Positions 16,701 through 24,116 of a stretch of DNA of 64,000 nucleotides are shown here, in pieces (positions within the stretch are counted from its first letter, which is position 1; each line of letters starts with the position of its first letter). The position numbers were made by a program, and so were the translations under genes. Source of the stretch: Nostoc sp. WHI (GTDB lineage Bacteria > Cyanobacteriota > Cyanobacteriia > Cyanobacteriales > Nostocaceae); the NCBI RefSeq assembly GCF_015714725.1, contig NZ_WBKM01000374.1, positions 21,819 through 85,818 of the forward strand, in the 5' to 3' direction. Below the pieces are notes generated by a model. The model did no database searches. It was not told the origin of the DNA and saw nothing but the letters and a program-made list of their open reading frames with translations.

Positions 16701-17658
16701 AGGTTGTTAATTCAGTTCTTTGTCTAGTAAAAAGGAGATTTGCTGGTGTTTTAGTTGGAGTAACTTCCTCTTCATCGTCAAACCTCAGTTGGGTTAATGA
16801 GGTGATTGAATCTTTCTCTGCCGGGAGAGGGACATTTTCAGGTATTGTGCTTTGAGTGTCTTTCCTTTCATATTCCAATACCAGTTCCTCTAAGTTCTCG
16901 GTCAATCTTTCTTCAAAAGAGGTATTTTGGGGAATTGGCGTGATTGGTTCAACATCTTGCACATCATATTCATACTCCCATAACTGTTCACCTAAGCTGC
17001 GGATTAGCTCTTGCCCAGGCGAAATAGGGAGAATTTCTGCATCGGTTGTGGTTTCTACAACATCAGGCTCGTCATACTCCCATAACTGTTCACCCAAATT
17101 GCGGATCAGTTCTTGTCCAGGAGTGGTTTCTATGACATGAGGCTCATCATACTCCCATAACTGTTCGCCTAAATTGCGGCTCAATTCTTCTTGCCCAGGA
17201 GTGGTTTCTGTGCCATCTTGCGCCTGATTCTCCTCAGACTGAATCTGTGTAGGTAAGTTTTGCATCAGCCGGAGGCCAATGTTATGTGCAATGTCTCCAA
17301 TTCTGCCGACACCAAGTTCCCCCAATTGCACCATCTGCGTTGCTAACAGAGGATTCGGTGTGGGTGAAGCTAGCAAGCGATCGCCAAATATCACCAACCA
17401 ATCTATCCAGCGTTCAGCCGGAATCCGATTTTCGATCCGTTGCAGATACCTCAATGCCCACTGTCGTCCTCGTGCTTGATGCACGCCTTCTAACAATTGA
17501 ATAAACAATTGTTCCAGATCCGCATTGGTTAGTTCTGGTAGTACCTCTACCAGATTGCGTCCTCTCGCACCCTTGAGAGAACTAGTCTGCTTACTTTCAA
17601 TGAGGCGCTTTAAAAACCTTTTAAGCGACTGCGATATGCGCCTGAGCATCTGCCACAC
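13792..17658 (-). CDS. CHAT-domain caspase-like protease with TPR array
   Basis: The protein has 1288 aa from GTG 17658 (ATG 17649 is the alternative). Residues 36-135 form a helical domain also found alone in the upstream gene. At 151-240 there are three copies of a short acidic motif (LGEQLWEYDEPDVVETT type). About eight 34-aa TPRs run from 384 to 670, then a helical linker and a C-terminal CHAT domain. The catalytic dyad is His in HFTGHT (about 1114) and Cys in LSACEN (about 1156). CHAT enzymes are caspase-clan proteases, several of which are effectors in prokaryotic defence. Substrate and trigger are unknown. It is probably the second gene of an operon, 190 bp after the adaptor-like gene. 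Confidence 0.85.
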   Translation of the reverse strand: MWQMLRRISQSLKRFLKRLIESKQTSSLKGARGRNLVEVLPELTNADLEQLFIQLLEGVHQARGRQWALRYLQRIENRIPAERWIDWLVIFGDRLLASPTPNPLLATQMVQLGELGVGRIGDIAHNIGLRLMQNLPTQIQSEENQAQDGTETTPGQEELSRNLGEQLWEYDEPHVIETTPGQELIRNLGEQLWEYDEPDVVETTTDAEILPISPGQELIRSLGEQLWEYEYDVQDVEPITPIPQNTSFEERLTENLEELVLEYERKDTQSTIPENVPLPAEKDSITSLTQLRFDDEEEVTPTKTPANLLFTRQRTELTTSSSEETWDNTLTNLEPNVAYTLDKLWVRLDQSTNLVQQLASNLAVQGNNSPGIIERHGDNPITQAQGWFYKGLSQAKTGDLLGAIASYAQAIELQPQFSEYWFNRGLTLFHLERFDEAIAAYETATQLKPDYYKAWYNRGGTLGELGYFEEAIASFDKAIEIKPDYQEAWSSRGLALLKLGWLPEAISSYDQALHLEPEDQENWYHRGIALAVGEQFAEAIISYDRAIEIDPEYHEVWIDRGVVLFNLGKWSEAIASWDKALSVQADFYLAWYNRGIALDNLGRRTEAIASYQQAIAIKPDFHLAWYNQALALFYLEEFVEAIACYDNALQIKQDYWEAWIGRGTAIGNLVDADALLMSSSITATNPALQQSGYEGKLASYEEGLKHLRTDTHPEGWGRLHLAIANTYYERGKKHPNSRDYWRKAASEYHQALLTLTLEYFPQFHLEVLQSLSKVLMGLGQTTQVQELQQRGTDLLQQLLNEETRSDESKKQLALKFAGFAQLAVDLAVESGDLVEAWEIAEQGKNACLNWLLHGWNDHIYSPYYHAIQQLFNPTTAIIYWHISPVALHTFILKDQAPSPILLFTPMQDTGVIPLGEDAIRLNELPLPEAVQRLIEFENWLEDWHQQYQEYRSRDKESKSQHSWRVDMEQKLLQLYEILNISTIAQELEGITQLILIPHRDLSRLPLHALFHLSSPSQEELPNVESNFTAIYLPSVQVGLSIKTEDIWQWQNQSVLSVEYPESASYPALKFAKLESEIVSQMFGNIQRIQGSQATKNLVENALFDNYNIFHFTGHTINNLGEPKKSELALAGADKVTLEEICQQNLASYNLVTLSACENLSTSNYTISTEYVSLVNGFLSQGVPHVVSTFWSVESSASALVMIEFYRRLQPNKSAVIALAEATLWLKELTAGELTKWYEDLLNNLHPEELRIKAYLATQLYRNSKMASDKNLYSHPYYWAAFTITGKPN

Positions 17659-17848
17659 TCTTGGATTCTGTTTTTCTAGATTGTAGCCATCGTTGTGTTC
17701 AAAAAATCAGCAATTACTTAAAAACCAATTTAGATCCAGCCATCGCTTCCGTAGCACATTAGCAAAAAATATACAAAACTTCAAGAGCATAGCATTACAA
17801 CGTTACAATTCCCAGATTCAACTCTTGAATTTTCACTCTGCGAAGCAG

Positions 17849-18547
17849 TTAATTTTCTGTTTGCTCTGTAGTCGGTTGACCAGCAGGATATAGTTGACTA
17901 ATCAATTCCTGTACAAGCACTTGTGGATCATCTGTTTCAACTGCAAGCTGTTGAGCAATCTGCTTGCGTAAGTTTTCATCCTCCTGCAACATCACAAACA
18001 ACTCTTCTAGGGTGACAGTTTGGTATTCTCCCTCCGGGAGATTCTCTGGTGCATCTGCTGACTCTGATACTAGGGCGGTTGGCTCAAGGGGCAAAGTTGT
18101 ATTGACAACATCTGGCCCTTCATATTCCCAAATTGGTTCGCCTTGATTGCGTGTCAACAACTGCATCCCGATACTATAGGCAACATCTCCGACTTCTCCA
18201 ATGCCCAACTCACCCAGTTGCACCAACCGCGCAGCTATTTCATTATTGGGTGTAGCTGATGCGAGCAATCTGTCGCCAAAGCGCCCTAACCACTCAACCC
18301 AGCGTTCAGTTGGGATGCGATGTTCAACGTTATGCAGCCACTTCCGTGCCCATGCTTCCCCTCGTGCTTGATGTACTCCTTGCAACAGTTCGTTGAAGAG
18401 AAATTCCAGATCCGTATCGCTTAAGGGGGGTGCTGGTTCTTTTTGCACATTCCCCCTAGATTTTGAAGCAGTCTGTTTTCCACCAAACAAGCTCCCAAAG
18501 AGCTTTTTGAGCCATTTAAATAGCCGCTTGAGCATCTGCTGCACCAT
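17849..18547 (-). CDS. Stand-alone N-terminal domain of the CHAT protein (putative partner)
   Basis: The protein has 232 aa. It starts with a basic amphipathic segment (KRLFKWLKKLFGSLFGGK) likely to touch membrane or nucleic acid. Residues 42-132 match the CHAT protein's N-terminal domain closely (DLEFLFNELLQGVHQARG, HRIPTERWVEWLGRFGDRLLAS, QLGELGIGEVGDVAYSIG). It carries one copy of the acidic motif (WEYEGPDVVNTT, 140-151). An acidic helical tail follows, with no TPR and no CHAT. It looks like a partial duplication kept in the same operon, and could be an adaptor or inhibitor that pairs with the protease through the shared domain. The family name is unknown to me. Confidence 0.75.
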   Translation of the reverse strand: MVQQMLKRLFKWLKKLFGSLFGGKQTASKSRGNVQKEPAPPLSDTDLEFLFNELLQGVHQARGEAWARKWLHNVEHRIPTERWVEWLGRFGDRLLASATPNNEIAARLVQLGELGIGEVGDVAYSIGMQLLTRNQGEPIWEYEGPDVVNTTLPLEPTALVSESADAPENLPEGEYQTVTLEELFVMLQEDENLRKQIAQQLAVETDDPQVLVQELISQLYPAGQPTTEQTEN

Positions 18548-18559
18548 CGAATATTGCTT

Positions 18560-18660
18560 ATCCTAAGATTGTAGCGATGCACTGGACTATAGCGTTAGTT
18601 CAGTCATTGACACTCTCCACCTTAGGAGTACCTTGAAGGTGAGGATTCTACATTCATCCT
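18560..18660 (-). ncRNA. Probable omegaRNA scaffold and guide at the tnpB 3' end
   Basis: In TnpB elements the right end is transcribed with the gene and processed to a guide RNA. Its scaffold is the last part of the element and its guide is the flanking DNA. Here the hairpin at 18615-18644 ends in GAGTGTCAA on the minus strand. The guide would then read from about 18606 downward into the spacer before the CHAT operon. The boundaries are inferred from family knowledge. Confidence 0.45.
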
Positions 18661-19837
18661 AGTTACTTGCTCGTGCCTTGGTTCCCCCAAGTAGAGTAGA
18701 GGTCGCTAGTCCTGTAGCGTTACTTCCGGTCTGCCCGACCGTAGCTTTTGCAAGACTTAGAATATTAAGTGCTGCGTTTATATCCCTCTGCAAAATACAA
18801 CCGCATTTACAAGCATGGATGCGAACTGACAAAGATTTTTTAACAATCACACCACAACTGCTGCATTTTTGGCTTGTATATTGCGGAGGAACAGCGACTA
18901 CAACAGTTCCAAACTTAGTCGCAAAATATTCTAACCATTGACGGAACAAAGTCCAGCCAACATCATTAATTGATTTTGCAAGACAGTGATTTTTTACCAA
19001 CCCAAAAACATTTAAGTTTTCATAGGCCACTAAGGCGTTAACCTTGCATACGCAGCGTCCCAGTCTCTTGGAATGCTCATTACGTTGCCTACTTATTCTT
19101 AAGTGTTTTCGAGCATATCTCACTCTTGCTTTGCGCCTTTGGTTTTTGCCTTTTTCTTTTTTATAAATCTGACGTTGAGCCTGTTTAACTGACTTTTCAG
19201 CTTTTCTCAAAAATCTTGGATTTGGTTCATGATGTCCGTTGGAATCTGAGTAAAAATACTCTAACCCGACATCTAAACCAATTTCACCATCACCTGTTCT
19301 TGGCTCAAGAGTCGCTTCTATATCTAAGCAGAATTGGACGTAAAAGCCGTCAGCACGTTTAACAATTCTGACTCGCTTAATGGACTTAATTGGATATGCG
19401 TGAATATCCCACTTCCCAAACAATTTGAGTTCACCAACACCTTTCTTATCAGTAAAGGTAATTCGTCTTTTAGTCTGATGTAAAGACCATCCACAGGTCT
19501 TGTACTCAACTGAACGGTTATCATGCTGGAACCTCGGATAACCTTTTTTGCCCACCTTGCCTTTTTTACAATTCTCGTAAAAGCAAGAGATCGCTGTCCA
19601 TGCCCTTTCAGTTGCAGATTGACAAGCCATTGAGTTTAATTCTTCAACAAATGCAAACTCTTTACGCAGTGCTGTAGAGTAATTGTTTAAAGCTATTTTA
19701 TTAATTTTTGCTTCTCTATGTGCATCCATCCAATAGCGTATAGCCCTATTCCTGATGAACTGAGTTGTCTGAATAGCTTCCTCAATAGCCACTGTCTGCT
19801 TTTTATTGACTACTGCTTTATACTCTAATACTAACAC
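18659..19837 (-). CDS. tnpB: RNA-guided nuclease TnpB
   Basis: The protein has 392 aa from GTG 19837, preceded by a strong AAGGAGG. The RuvC centre is complete: IGLDVGLEYFYSD (Asp), VAYENLNVFGL (Glu) and QRDINAALNIL (Asp). The zinc finger CSSCG..CKCGC lies between the last two. The N-terminal OrfB HTH/wedge part (QTTQFIRNRAIRYWMDAHREA) is intact. TnpB uses an RNA from the element's right end to cut matching DNA and so favours retention of the element. The copy looks full length and functional. Transcription proceeds toward the CHAT operon about 110 bp beyond. Confidence 0.92.
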   Translation of the reverse strand: MLVLEYKAVVNKKQTVAIEEAIQTTQFIRNRAIRYWMDAHREAKINKIALNNYSTALRKEFAFVEELNSMACQSATERAWTAISCFYENCKKGKVGKKGYPRFQHDNRSVEYKTCGWSLHQTKRRITFTDKKGVGELKLFGKWDIHAYPIKSIKRVRIVKRADGFYVQFCLDIEATLEPRTGDGEIGLDVGLEYFYSDSNGHHEPNPRFLRKAEKSVKQAQRQIYKKEKGKNQRRKARVRYARKHLRISRQRNEHSKRLGRCVCKVNALVAYENLNVFGLVKNHCLAKSINDVGWTLFRQWLEYFATKFGTVVVAVPPQYTSQKCSSCGVIVKKSLSVRIHACKCGCILQRDINAALNILSLAKATVGQTGSNATGLATSTLLGGTKARASN

Positions 19838-19866
19838 TGCGTTACCACCTCCTTATTTACTTTGCT

Positions 19867-19886
19867 ATACTCTAATTATAGAGTAT
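19867..19886. promoter_or_regulatory. Operator-like palindrome between tnpB and the RHH gene
   Basis: The arms ATACTCTA and TAGAGTAT are separated by ATTA. A further ATACTCTA lies at 19820-19827 in the first codons of tnpB, and GGAGTAT at 19892-19898 overlaps the RBS of the small gene. Repeated half-sites in a divergent promoter fit cooperative binding by a ribbon-helix-helix protein. Confidence 0.6.
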
Positions 19887-19903
19887 CAATTGGAGTATAT
19901 CAA

Positions 19904-20047
19904 GTGGCTAGACAAAGAAAAATGCAGTTTAATGTGACTGAAGATGAGTATCAAATTATCAAGGAATACTCGGAGAAAAAACAACTATCTATGGCTGAAA
20001 TCCTTAGAGATTATATTAAAACTCTGACGCTAACTTCTAAGAAATAG
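19904..20047 (+). CDS. Small ribbon-helix-helix-like regulator in the tnpB element
   Basis: The protein has 47 aa from GTG 19904 with GGAG 9 nt upstream; a longer start at TTG 19862 would run through the operator. The sequence RKMQFNVTEDEYQIIKEYSEKK followed by LSMAEILRDYIKTL has the strand-helix-helix pattern of CopG/Arc-type DNA-binding proteins. It is divergent from tnpB across 66 bp that hold an inverted repeat. It may limit transcription of tnpB or of both genes. Function is inferred from fold and position. Confidence 0.7.
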   Translation: MARQRKMQFNVTEDEYQIIKEYSEKKQLSMAEILRDYIKTLTLTSKK

Positions 20048-20327
20048 CTCATTCCTCATACATCTGTTCTCTGTCTTACCTACGGTAAAAATTGATTACA
20101 GATGTAATCATCAATCGTAACCTGCAATCCCCACCCTGTAGAAGGATGGGGTATTACGGTGTTCTGATAAAATGTATTTTTCCTCTAGGGCATTGGGGAT
20201 TGAGCATTGGGCATGGGTTATTCTCCTTAAATTTGTCCTCCCAGTCCCAACTCTTTGTATAGAACAAATGTACTAAATGATATGCTATAATTCGGATGCA
20301 TTAGATAGTGAAATCATCTGATAAAAT

Positions 20328-20444
20328 ATGCTGTCGTTGCTTGCTTCTCTTAGTGCCAAAATTTACAGCATTGCTTTAGTGCAATTGGTATGGCAATATC
20401 GACAAACAAAGCAGGTACGAGAGATTAAAATAGTTGAATCCTAA
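20328..20444 (+). CDS. Possible 38-aa small protein upstream of dnaX
   Basis: The frame starts at ATG 20328 (MLSLLASLSAKIYSIALVQL..) and ends in a basic/charged tail (QYRQTKQVREIKIVES). A TATAAT box lies at about 20285. There is no strong RBS. It may be a real leader peptide or membrane-active small protein, or chance. The rest of 20048-20497 holds the element's end and GGGCATT-type heptamers. Confidence 0.25.
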   Translation: MLSLLASLSAKIYSIALVQLVWQYRQTKQVREIKIVES

Positions 20445-20497
20445 ACTCGACTTGGTGCTACTAATTAACTTTGAAAGGCATTGAAGTCTATATTTCC

Positions 20498-22570
20498 ATG
20501 TCTTACGAACCCCTGCACCACAAATATCGCCCTAAGAGTTTTGCTGAACTGGTAGGTCAAGAGGCGATCGCGACCACCCTCACAAACGCGATCGGCACAT
20601 CCAAAATCGCCCCCGCCTATTTATTCACTGGGCCTAGAGGTACGGGGAAAACTTCTAGCGCCCGGATTCTGGCTAAATCCCTCAATTGTCTCAAAAGTGA
20701 CAAGCCCACTGCTGAACCCTGCGGTGTGTGTGTGGTTTGTCAGGGGATCACCAAAGGCTATACCTTAGACGTAATTGAAATTGATGCTGCTAGCAACACT
20801 GGTGTCGATAATATCCGCGAATTGATTGAAAAAGCTCAGTTTGCTCCTGTACAGTGTCGCTACAAAGTTTATGTCATTGATGAGTGCCACATGCTCAGTA
20901 CCCAGGCATTCAATGCGCTACTGAAGACCCTAGAAGAACCACCGAGAAACGTGGTTTTTGTATTGGCGACAACAGACCCGCAACGGGTGTTACCAACGAT
21001 TATTTCGCGCTGTCAAAGGTTTGATTTTAGACGCATTCAGTTAGAAGCAATGGTCAGGCATTTGAGTGCGATCGCCTTTAAAGAAAACATTCATATTTCA
21101 CCCGATGCTGTAACCCTGGTAGCCCAACTTTCTCAGGGAGGATTGCGGGATGCAGAAAGTTTACTTGACCAATTGAGTTTGTTAGCGGGTGAAGTGACAC
21201 CAGAGCGAGTTTGGGATTTGGTTGGGACGGTGAGCGAACAGGATTTGCTGAAGCTCCTAAATGCGATCGCTCAAGATAGTCCAGAAGCCGTTCTAGACTG
21301 TACCCACAACATTCTAGATCGTGGTCGAGAACCGCTAACTCTTCTCCAAAATCTCGCCGGTTTTTACCGCGATTTACTCATTGCTAAAACCGCACCCAAT
21401 CGCCACAATTTGGTTGCTTGTACTCAGCAAACCTGGACAGCGCTGGTTGAGTTTTCCCAATACTTAGATATAAGGGCAATTTTGGCAGGACAGCAACACC
21501 TGCGAACATCAGAAGTGCAAATAAAAAATACCACTCAGCCGCGTTTGTGGTTAGAAGTAACGTTACTAGGATTGTTACCTAGTGCGACGAATATTCAGCT
21601 ACAAGCCCCAAGTATCGCGCCGCGAGTTAACACACTTGCTGTATCGCCAAGCTATTCCCCAGCAGTTGCCCAAAATCACGCAGTTTCTTCTGTACCTCTA
21701 GCTGATTCGCAAACAAACCATAATTCTGCATCTCCGAATCATCTAGCATCTGCCCAAAATCATCCCCTCACTTCATCTCCTCCAGTTGAACAGCAAACAA
21801 ATAACAATTCGGCTGCTAACTCAGTTTCACCACCAACGCCAGAACCTGTATCTGTATCTGTGCCACCTGCGAACGTTGAACCGATAACTTCAGAAGTTGT
21901 TGGCGAGGCACAATATGACTTAACTCAGGTTTGGCAACAGGTGCTTGCTAACCTCCAGCCAAAATCAACGCAAGAAATGCTGCGTCAAATGAGCCATGTC
22001 ATAGAGTTCGACGGTGTTGTGGCTCGAATTGCTATCAAACAGGCATGGTATGACAAGGGAAAATCTTATCTACCGATGATTAGGGCAGCTTTCCAGCAGA
22101 CTTTCCAGCGTGAAATCCAGATAAATATAGAAAAAGGAACTTCTTCAAACTCTACCTCAGCCAAAAAAAATCCTCCCCCAAAAGACTCTAGTCGCGTTCA
22201 GCAGCCACCAACTCCCAATTACAACCAGCAAATTCCGCCTCCAGCGCCAGTACCACAGCCAGCAACTCCACCACCAGCAGCGACACCAGCACCAGCACAA
22301 ACTGAGTCGGCTGCAAGGAACGGAAATGGGCTGAATGGAAATAGGGCAAATGGAAATGGGCTGAATGGAAATGGGGGGCAAACTTTGCCTCCACCGCCAA
22401 AGCTAACACCCGCAACTGATTGGGAAGTTGACGAAGTAGCGATCGCAGCTCATCGTCTAGCAGAATTTTTCAACGGACAAATTATCCGCTTTGCAGATGA
22501 TTCCACAGAATTATCCGACTCTATGACCACACCTGATTGGGTAGAAGAATCAGAAGTAGATGATGAATAA
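20498..22570 (+). CDS. dnaX: DNA polymerase III subunit gamma/tau
   Basis: The protein has 690 aa. It is the clamp-loader ATPase of the replicative polymerase. The start MSYEPLHHKYRPKSF at 20498 matches the family; an in-frame TTG at 20471 is less likely. Walker A is GPRGTGKTS, the zinc cysteines lie in CLKSDKPTAEPCGVCVVC, Walker B is VIDECHML, and the sensor/arginine region is ISRCQRFDF. The lid and oligomerisation domain end near residue 370. A Pro/Gln/Asn-rich linker, a conserved domain (about 475-545), a second low-complexity linker (NGNGLNGNRANGNG) and a short acidic tail follow. No intein is present, unlike some cyanobacterial dnaX genes. A run of eight A at codon 556 could cause slippage. 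Confidence 0.95.
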   Translation: MSYEPLHHKYRPKSFAELVGQEAIATTLTNAIGTSKIAPAYLFTGPRGTGKTSSARILAKSLNCLKSDKPTAEPCGVCVVCQGITKGYTLDVIEIDAASNTGVDNIRELIEKAQFAPVQCRYKVYVIDECHMLSTQAFNALLKTLEEPPRNVVFVLATTDPQRVLPTIISRCQRFDFRRIQLEAMVRHLSAIAFKENIHISPDAVTLVAQLSQGGLRDAESLLDQLSLLAGEVTPERVWDLVGTVSEQDLLKLLNAIAQDSPEAVLDCTHNILDRGREPLTLLQNLAGFYRDLLIAKTAPNRHNLVACTQQTWTALVEFSQYLDIRAILAGQQHLRTSEVQIKNTTQPRLWLEVTLLGLLPSATNIQLQAPSIAPRVNTLAVSPSYSPAVAQNHAVSSVPLADSQTNHNSASPNHLASAQNHPLTSSPPVEQQTNNNSAANSVSPPTPEPVSVSVPPANVEPITSEVVGEAQYDLTQVWQQVLANLQPKSTQEMLRQMSHVIEFDGVVARIAIKQAWYDKGKSYLPMIRAAFQQTFQREIQINIEKGTSSNSTSAKKNPPPKDSSRVQQPPTPNYNQQIPPPAPVPQPATPPPAATPAPAQTESAARNGNGLNGNRANGNGLNGNGGQTLPPPPKLTPATDWEVDEVAIAAHRLAEFFNGQIIRFADDSTELSDSMTTPDWVEESEVDDE
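22163..22170 (+). promoter_or_regulatory. A8 run: possible slippage site in dnaX
   Basis: The reading is GCC AAA AAA AAT. Adding one A (or a -1 shift) would give AKKKSSPKRL followed by TAG, a product ending near residue 565. Thermus thermophilus makes its short DnaX form by transcriptional slippage on an A9 run, so the same mechanism is possible here. Confidence 0.35.
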
Positions 22571-22574
22571 AAAA

Positions 22575-22627
22575 TTGGGCATTGGGCATTGGGCATTGGG
22601 CATTGGGCATTGGGCATTGGGCATTGG
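22575..22627. repeat. Heptamer tandem repeat TTGGGCA, about 7.6 units
   Basis: It starts 4 nt after the dnaX stop. A complementary-type heptamer block (four CATGCCC units) lies at 22676-22703, abutting the mgdA stop. The two blocks could pair in a convergent-transcript hairpin. Confidence 0.9.
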
Positions 22628-22702
22628 AAAAACCCTGAGAAAGTTCTCCCCTACTCCTCTAATCTTGTAGTCCATCATGCCCCATGCCCCATGCCCCATG
22701 CC

Positions 22703-24109
22703 CTATTCCCCATTCCCAGTATGCAAAGTTTTTACCCATTTCAGGCGCTTTGGTCTTACCGACATCCGGGCAGTAGTACTGCTCATAACCACTAACCAGT
22801 GCAACATATATAAACTGCCACGCAGGGTTTGCAGCAGGAACAAAAAATATGTAGAAAGTGGGAATTTTTGCTCTTGACGTATCCGTTTCAGACCTGTAAA
22901 CATCCCTACCATTGACATAGTAGCGGACAAGCCTGTTATGGAACTTAACATTGGTGGACGATGACGGGCGATCGCCATTAATAAATCTGGTACTGTTGCT
23001 GTAGGTAAGATATACATAATCAGCATAAAAATCAGCAAATCCCAGCTTTTGCGCCCTCCCATACGGTTTTTGAGAATTAAATCCCAATAATCCAGATAGC
23101 GTTGATAACCGCCTTCTGCCCAACGGTTGCGTTGATGCCAGAGTGAAACTGCACTTGTCACTCCTTCTTCTTGCACCGCCGGATGGAAAACACACTCAAT
23201 ATCCCACTTATCCAAATGTAAGCGGATTGTCAAATCCAAATCATCGGTAATGGTTTCCTCGTTCCAGCCACCGCAGCTTTCCAAGGCTGAACGCCTGACA
23301 AATTGACCATTGCCCCGCAGTTCGCCAATACCACCAAGGGCAGTTCGCTGTTGCTGAAACCAGGTATCAAGTGCCATTTCGGCCATTTGTCCCTTAGTCC
23401 AAAAGTTTTCTTTAGCGTTGGCGATCGCTTTTCGCACCTGCACCGCCCCCACCTTTTCTCTTTGAAATAAAGGGATTACCTGTTGCAGCAAGTCTGGTGT
23501 CACCTGGGCATCTGCATCAAATACTGCGATAATCTCGCCTTTTGTCAAAGGTAGTACCTGATTCAACGCCCCCGATTTGCCGCCACTAGCTTCTGCTGAA
23601 CGCCTTAGTACTTTCAATTGCTCGTGTTTCTGTTCTAGCTCTGCTAATAAATATGGCGTGTTATCACTGCTGTAATCGTCAATTATCCAGATTTCGTACT
23701 GCCCACCTGGATATTCCAGATTACAAAGATTTTTGACTAATTTAGCAATTACTGCTTCCTCATTTTTCGCAGCTACTAGCACAGATACAGAGGGCAAATC
23801 TCCCTGTATTTCTTTTGGATAGCGACGGGATTTGGTAAACACTACCACCAAAGCATGAAATCCTAGAATGGTGGTCAGTCCTAGAATAAATATGGAAGCC
23901 CAAGAAACTAAATGTAGAGCGATCGTGCCACTCCAGACAAAAGTCAAGACTAGAGCTGCTTTACGTCTACGACCTTGAAACCGGGATGTTAAAGACACGG
24001 GATCTGTCTCTAACATTGACTCCTCATCTGCTGATAGGTCAGACAACAAGGAGTTGAGCGGATCAAGCTCTTGATAAGAATCTTTTTCGGGCCAGGAATT
24101 CGCTGGCAT
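22703..24109 (-). CDS. mgdA: Beta-monoglucosyldiacylglycerol synthase (GT2)
   Basis: The protein has 468 aa. The enzyme transfers glucose from UDP-glucose to diacylglycerol, the first step of galactolipid synthesis in cyanobacteria; an epimerase then makes MGDG for thylakoids. The sequence closely matches the Anabaena protein I remember (MPANSWP..SYKELDPLNSLL start). Two membrane helices lie at about 52-90, then a GT2 core: SVLVAAKNEEAVI, IWIIDDYSSDNT, VFDADAQV, ETITDDLDL and the processive-type QRNRW. C-terminal membrane segments follow (LLIFMLIMYILPTATVP and later). It ends against a heptamer repeat that separates it from dnaX. Confidence 0.93.
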   Translation of the reverse strand: MPANSWPEKDSYQELDPLNSLLSDLSADEESMLETDPVSLTSRFQGRRRKAALVLTFVWSGTIALHLVSWASIFILGLTTILGFHALVVVFTKSRRYPKEIQGDLPSVSVLVAAKNEEAVIAKLVKNLCNLEYPGGQYEIWIIDDYSSDNTPYLLAELEQKHEQLKVLRRSAEASGGKSGALNQVLPLTKGEIIAVFDADAQVTPDLLQQVIPLFQREKVGAVQVRKAIANAKENFWTKGQMAEMALDTWFQQQRTALGGIGELRGNGQFVRRSALESCGGWNEETITDDLDLTIRLHLDKWDIECVFHPAVQEEGVTSAVSLWHQRNRWAEGGYQRYLDYWDLILKNRMGGRKSWDLLIFMLIMYILPTATVPDLLMAIARHRPPMLSSITGLSATMSMVGMFTGLKRIRQEQKFPLSTYFLFLLQTLRGSLYMLHWLVVMSSTTARMSVRPKRLKWVKTLHTGNGE

Positions 24110-24116
24110 AGGTTAC

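Larger units (their letters stand above)
18607..20165 (-). mobile_element. IS200/IS605-type element, TnpB only (no TnpA)
   Basis: It carries tnpB and a divergent small regulator. The subterminal hairpins are CTCCACCTT/AAGGTGAGG (18615-18644) beyond the 3' end of tnpB and CCCCACCCT/AGGATGGGG (20129-20151) on the other side. The tnpB-side end probably lies at TTGACACT (about 18607). The outer limit on the dnaX side is not certain. There is no HUH transposase gene, so it would depend on one elsewhere. Confidence 0.7.

Noticed and set aside
18659..19837. TnpB as a Cas12-type effector
   Set aside because: Length near 390 aa, IS605-like ends and the absence of an array or cas genes make it an ordinary element-borne TnpB.
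22157..22415. Minus-strand open frames in the dnaX 3' region
   Set aside because: They mirror the Pro/Gln-rich low-complexity linker of dnaX and have no independent support.
20498..22570. Intein in dnaX, as in some cyanobacteria
   Set aside because: The translation passes through the ATPase region without interruption and has the expected domain lengths.
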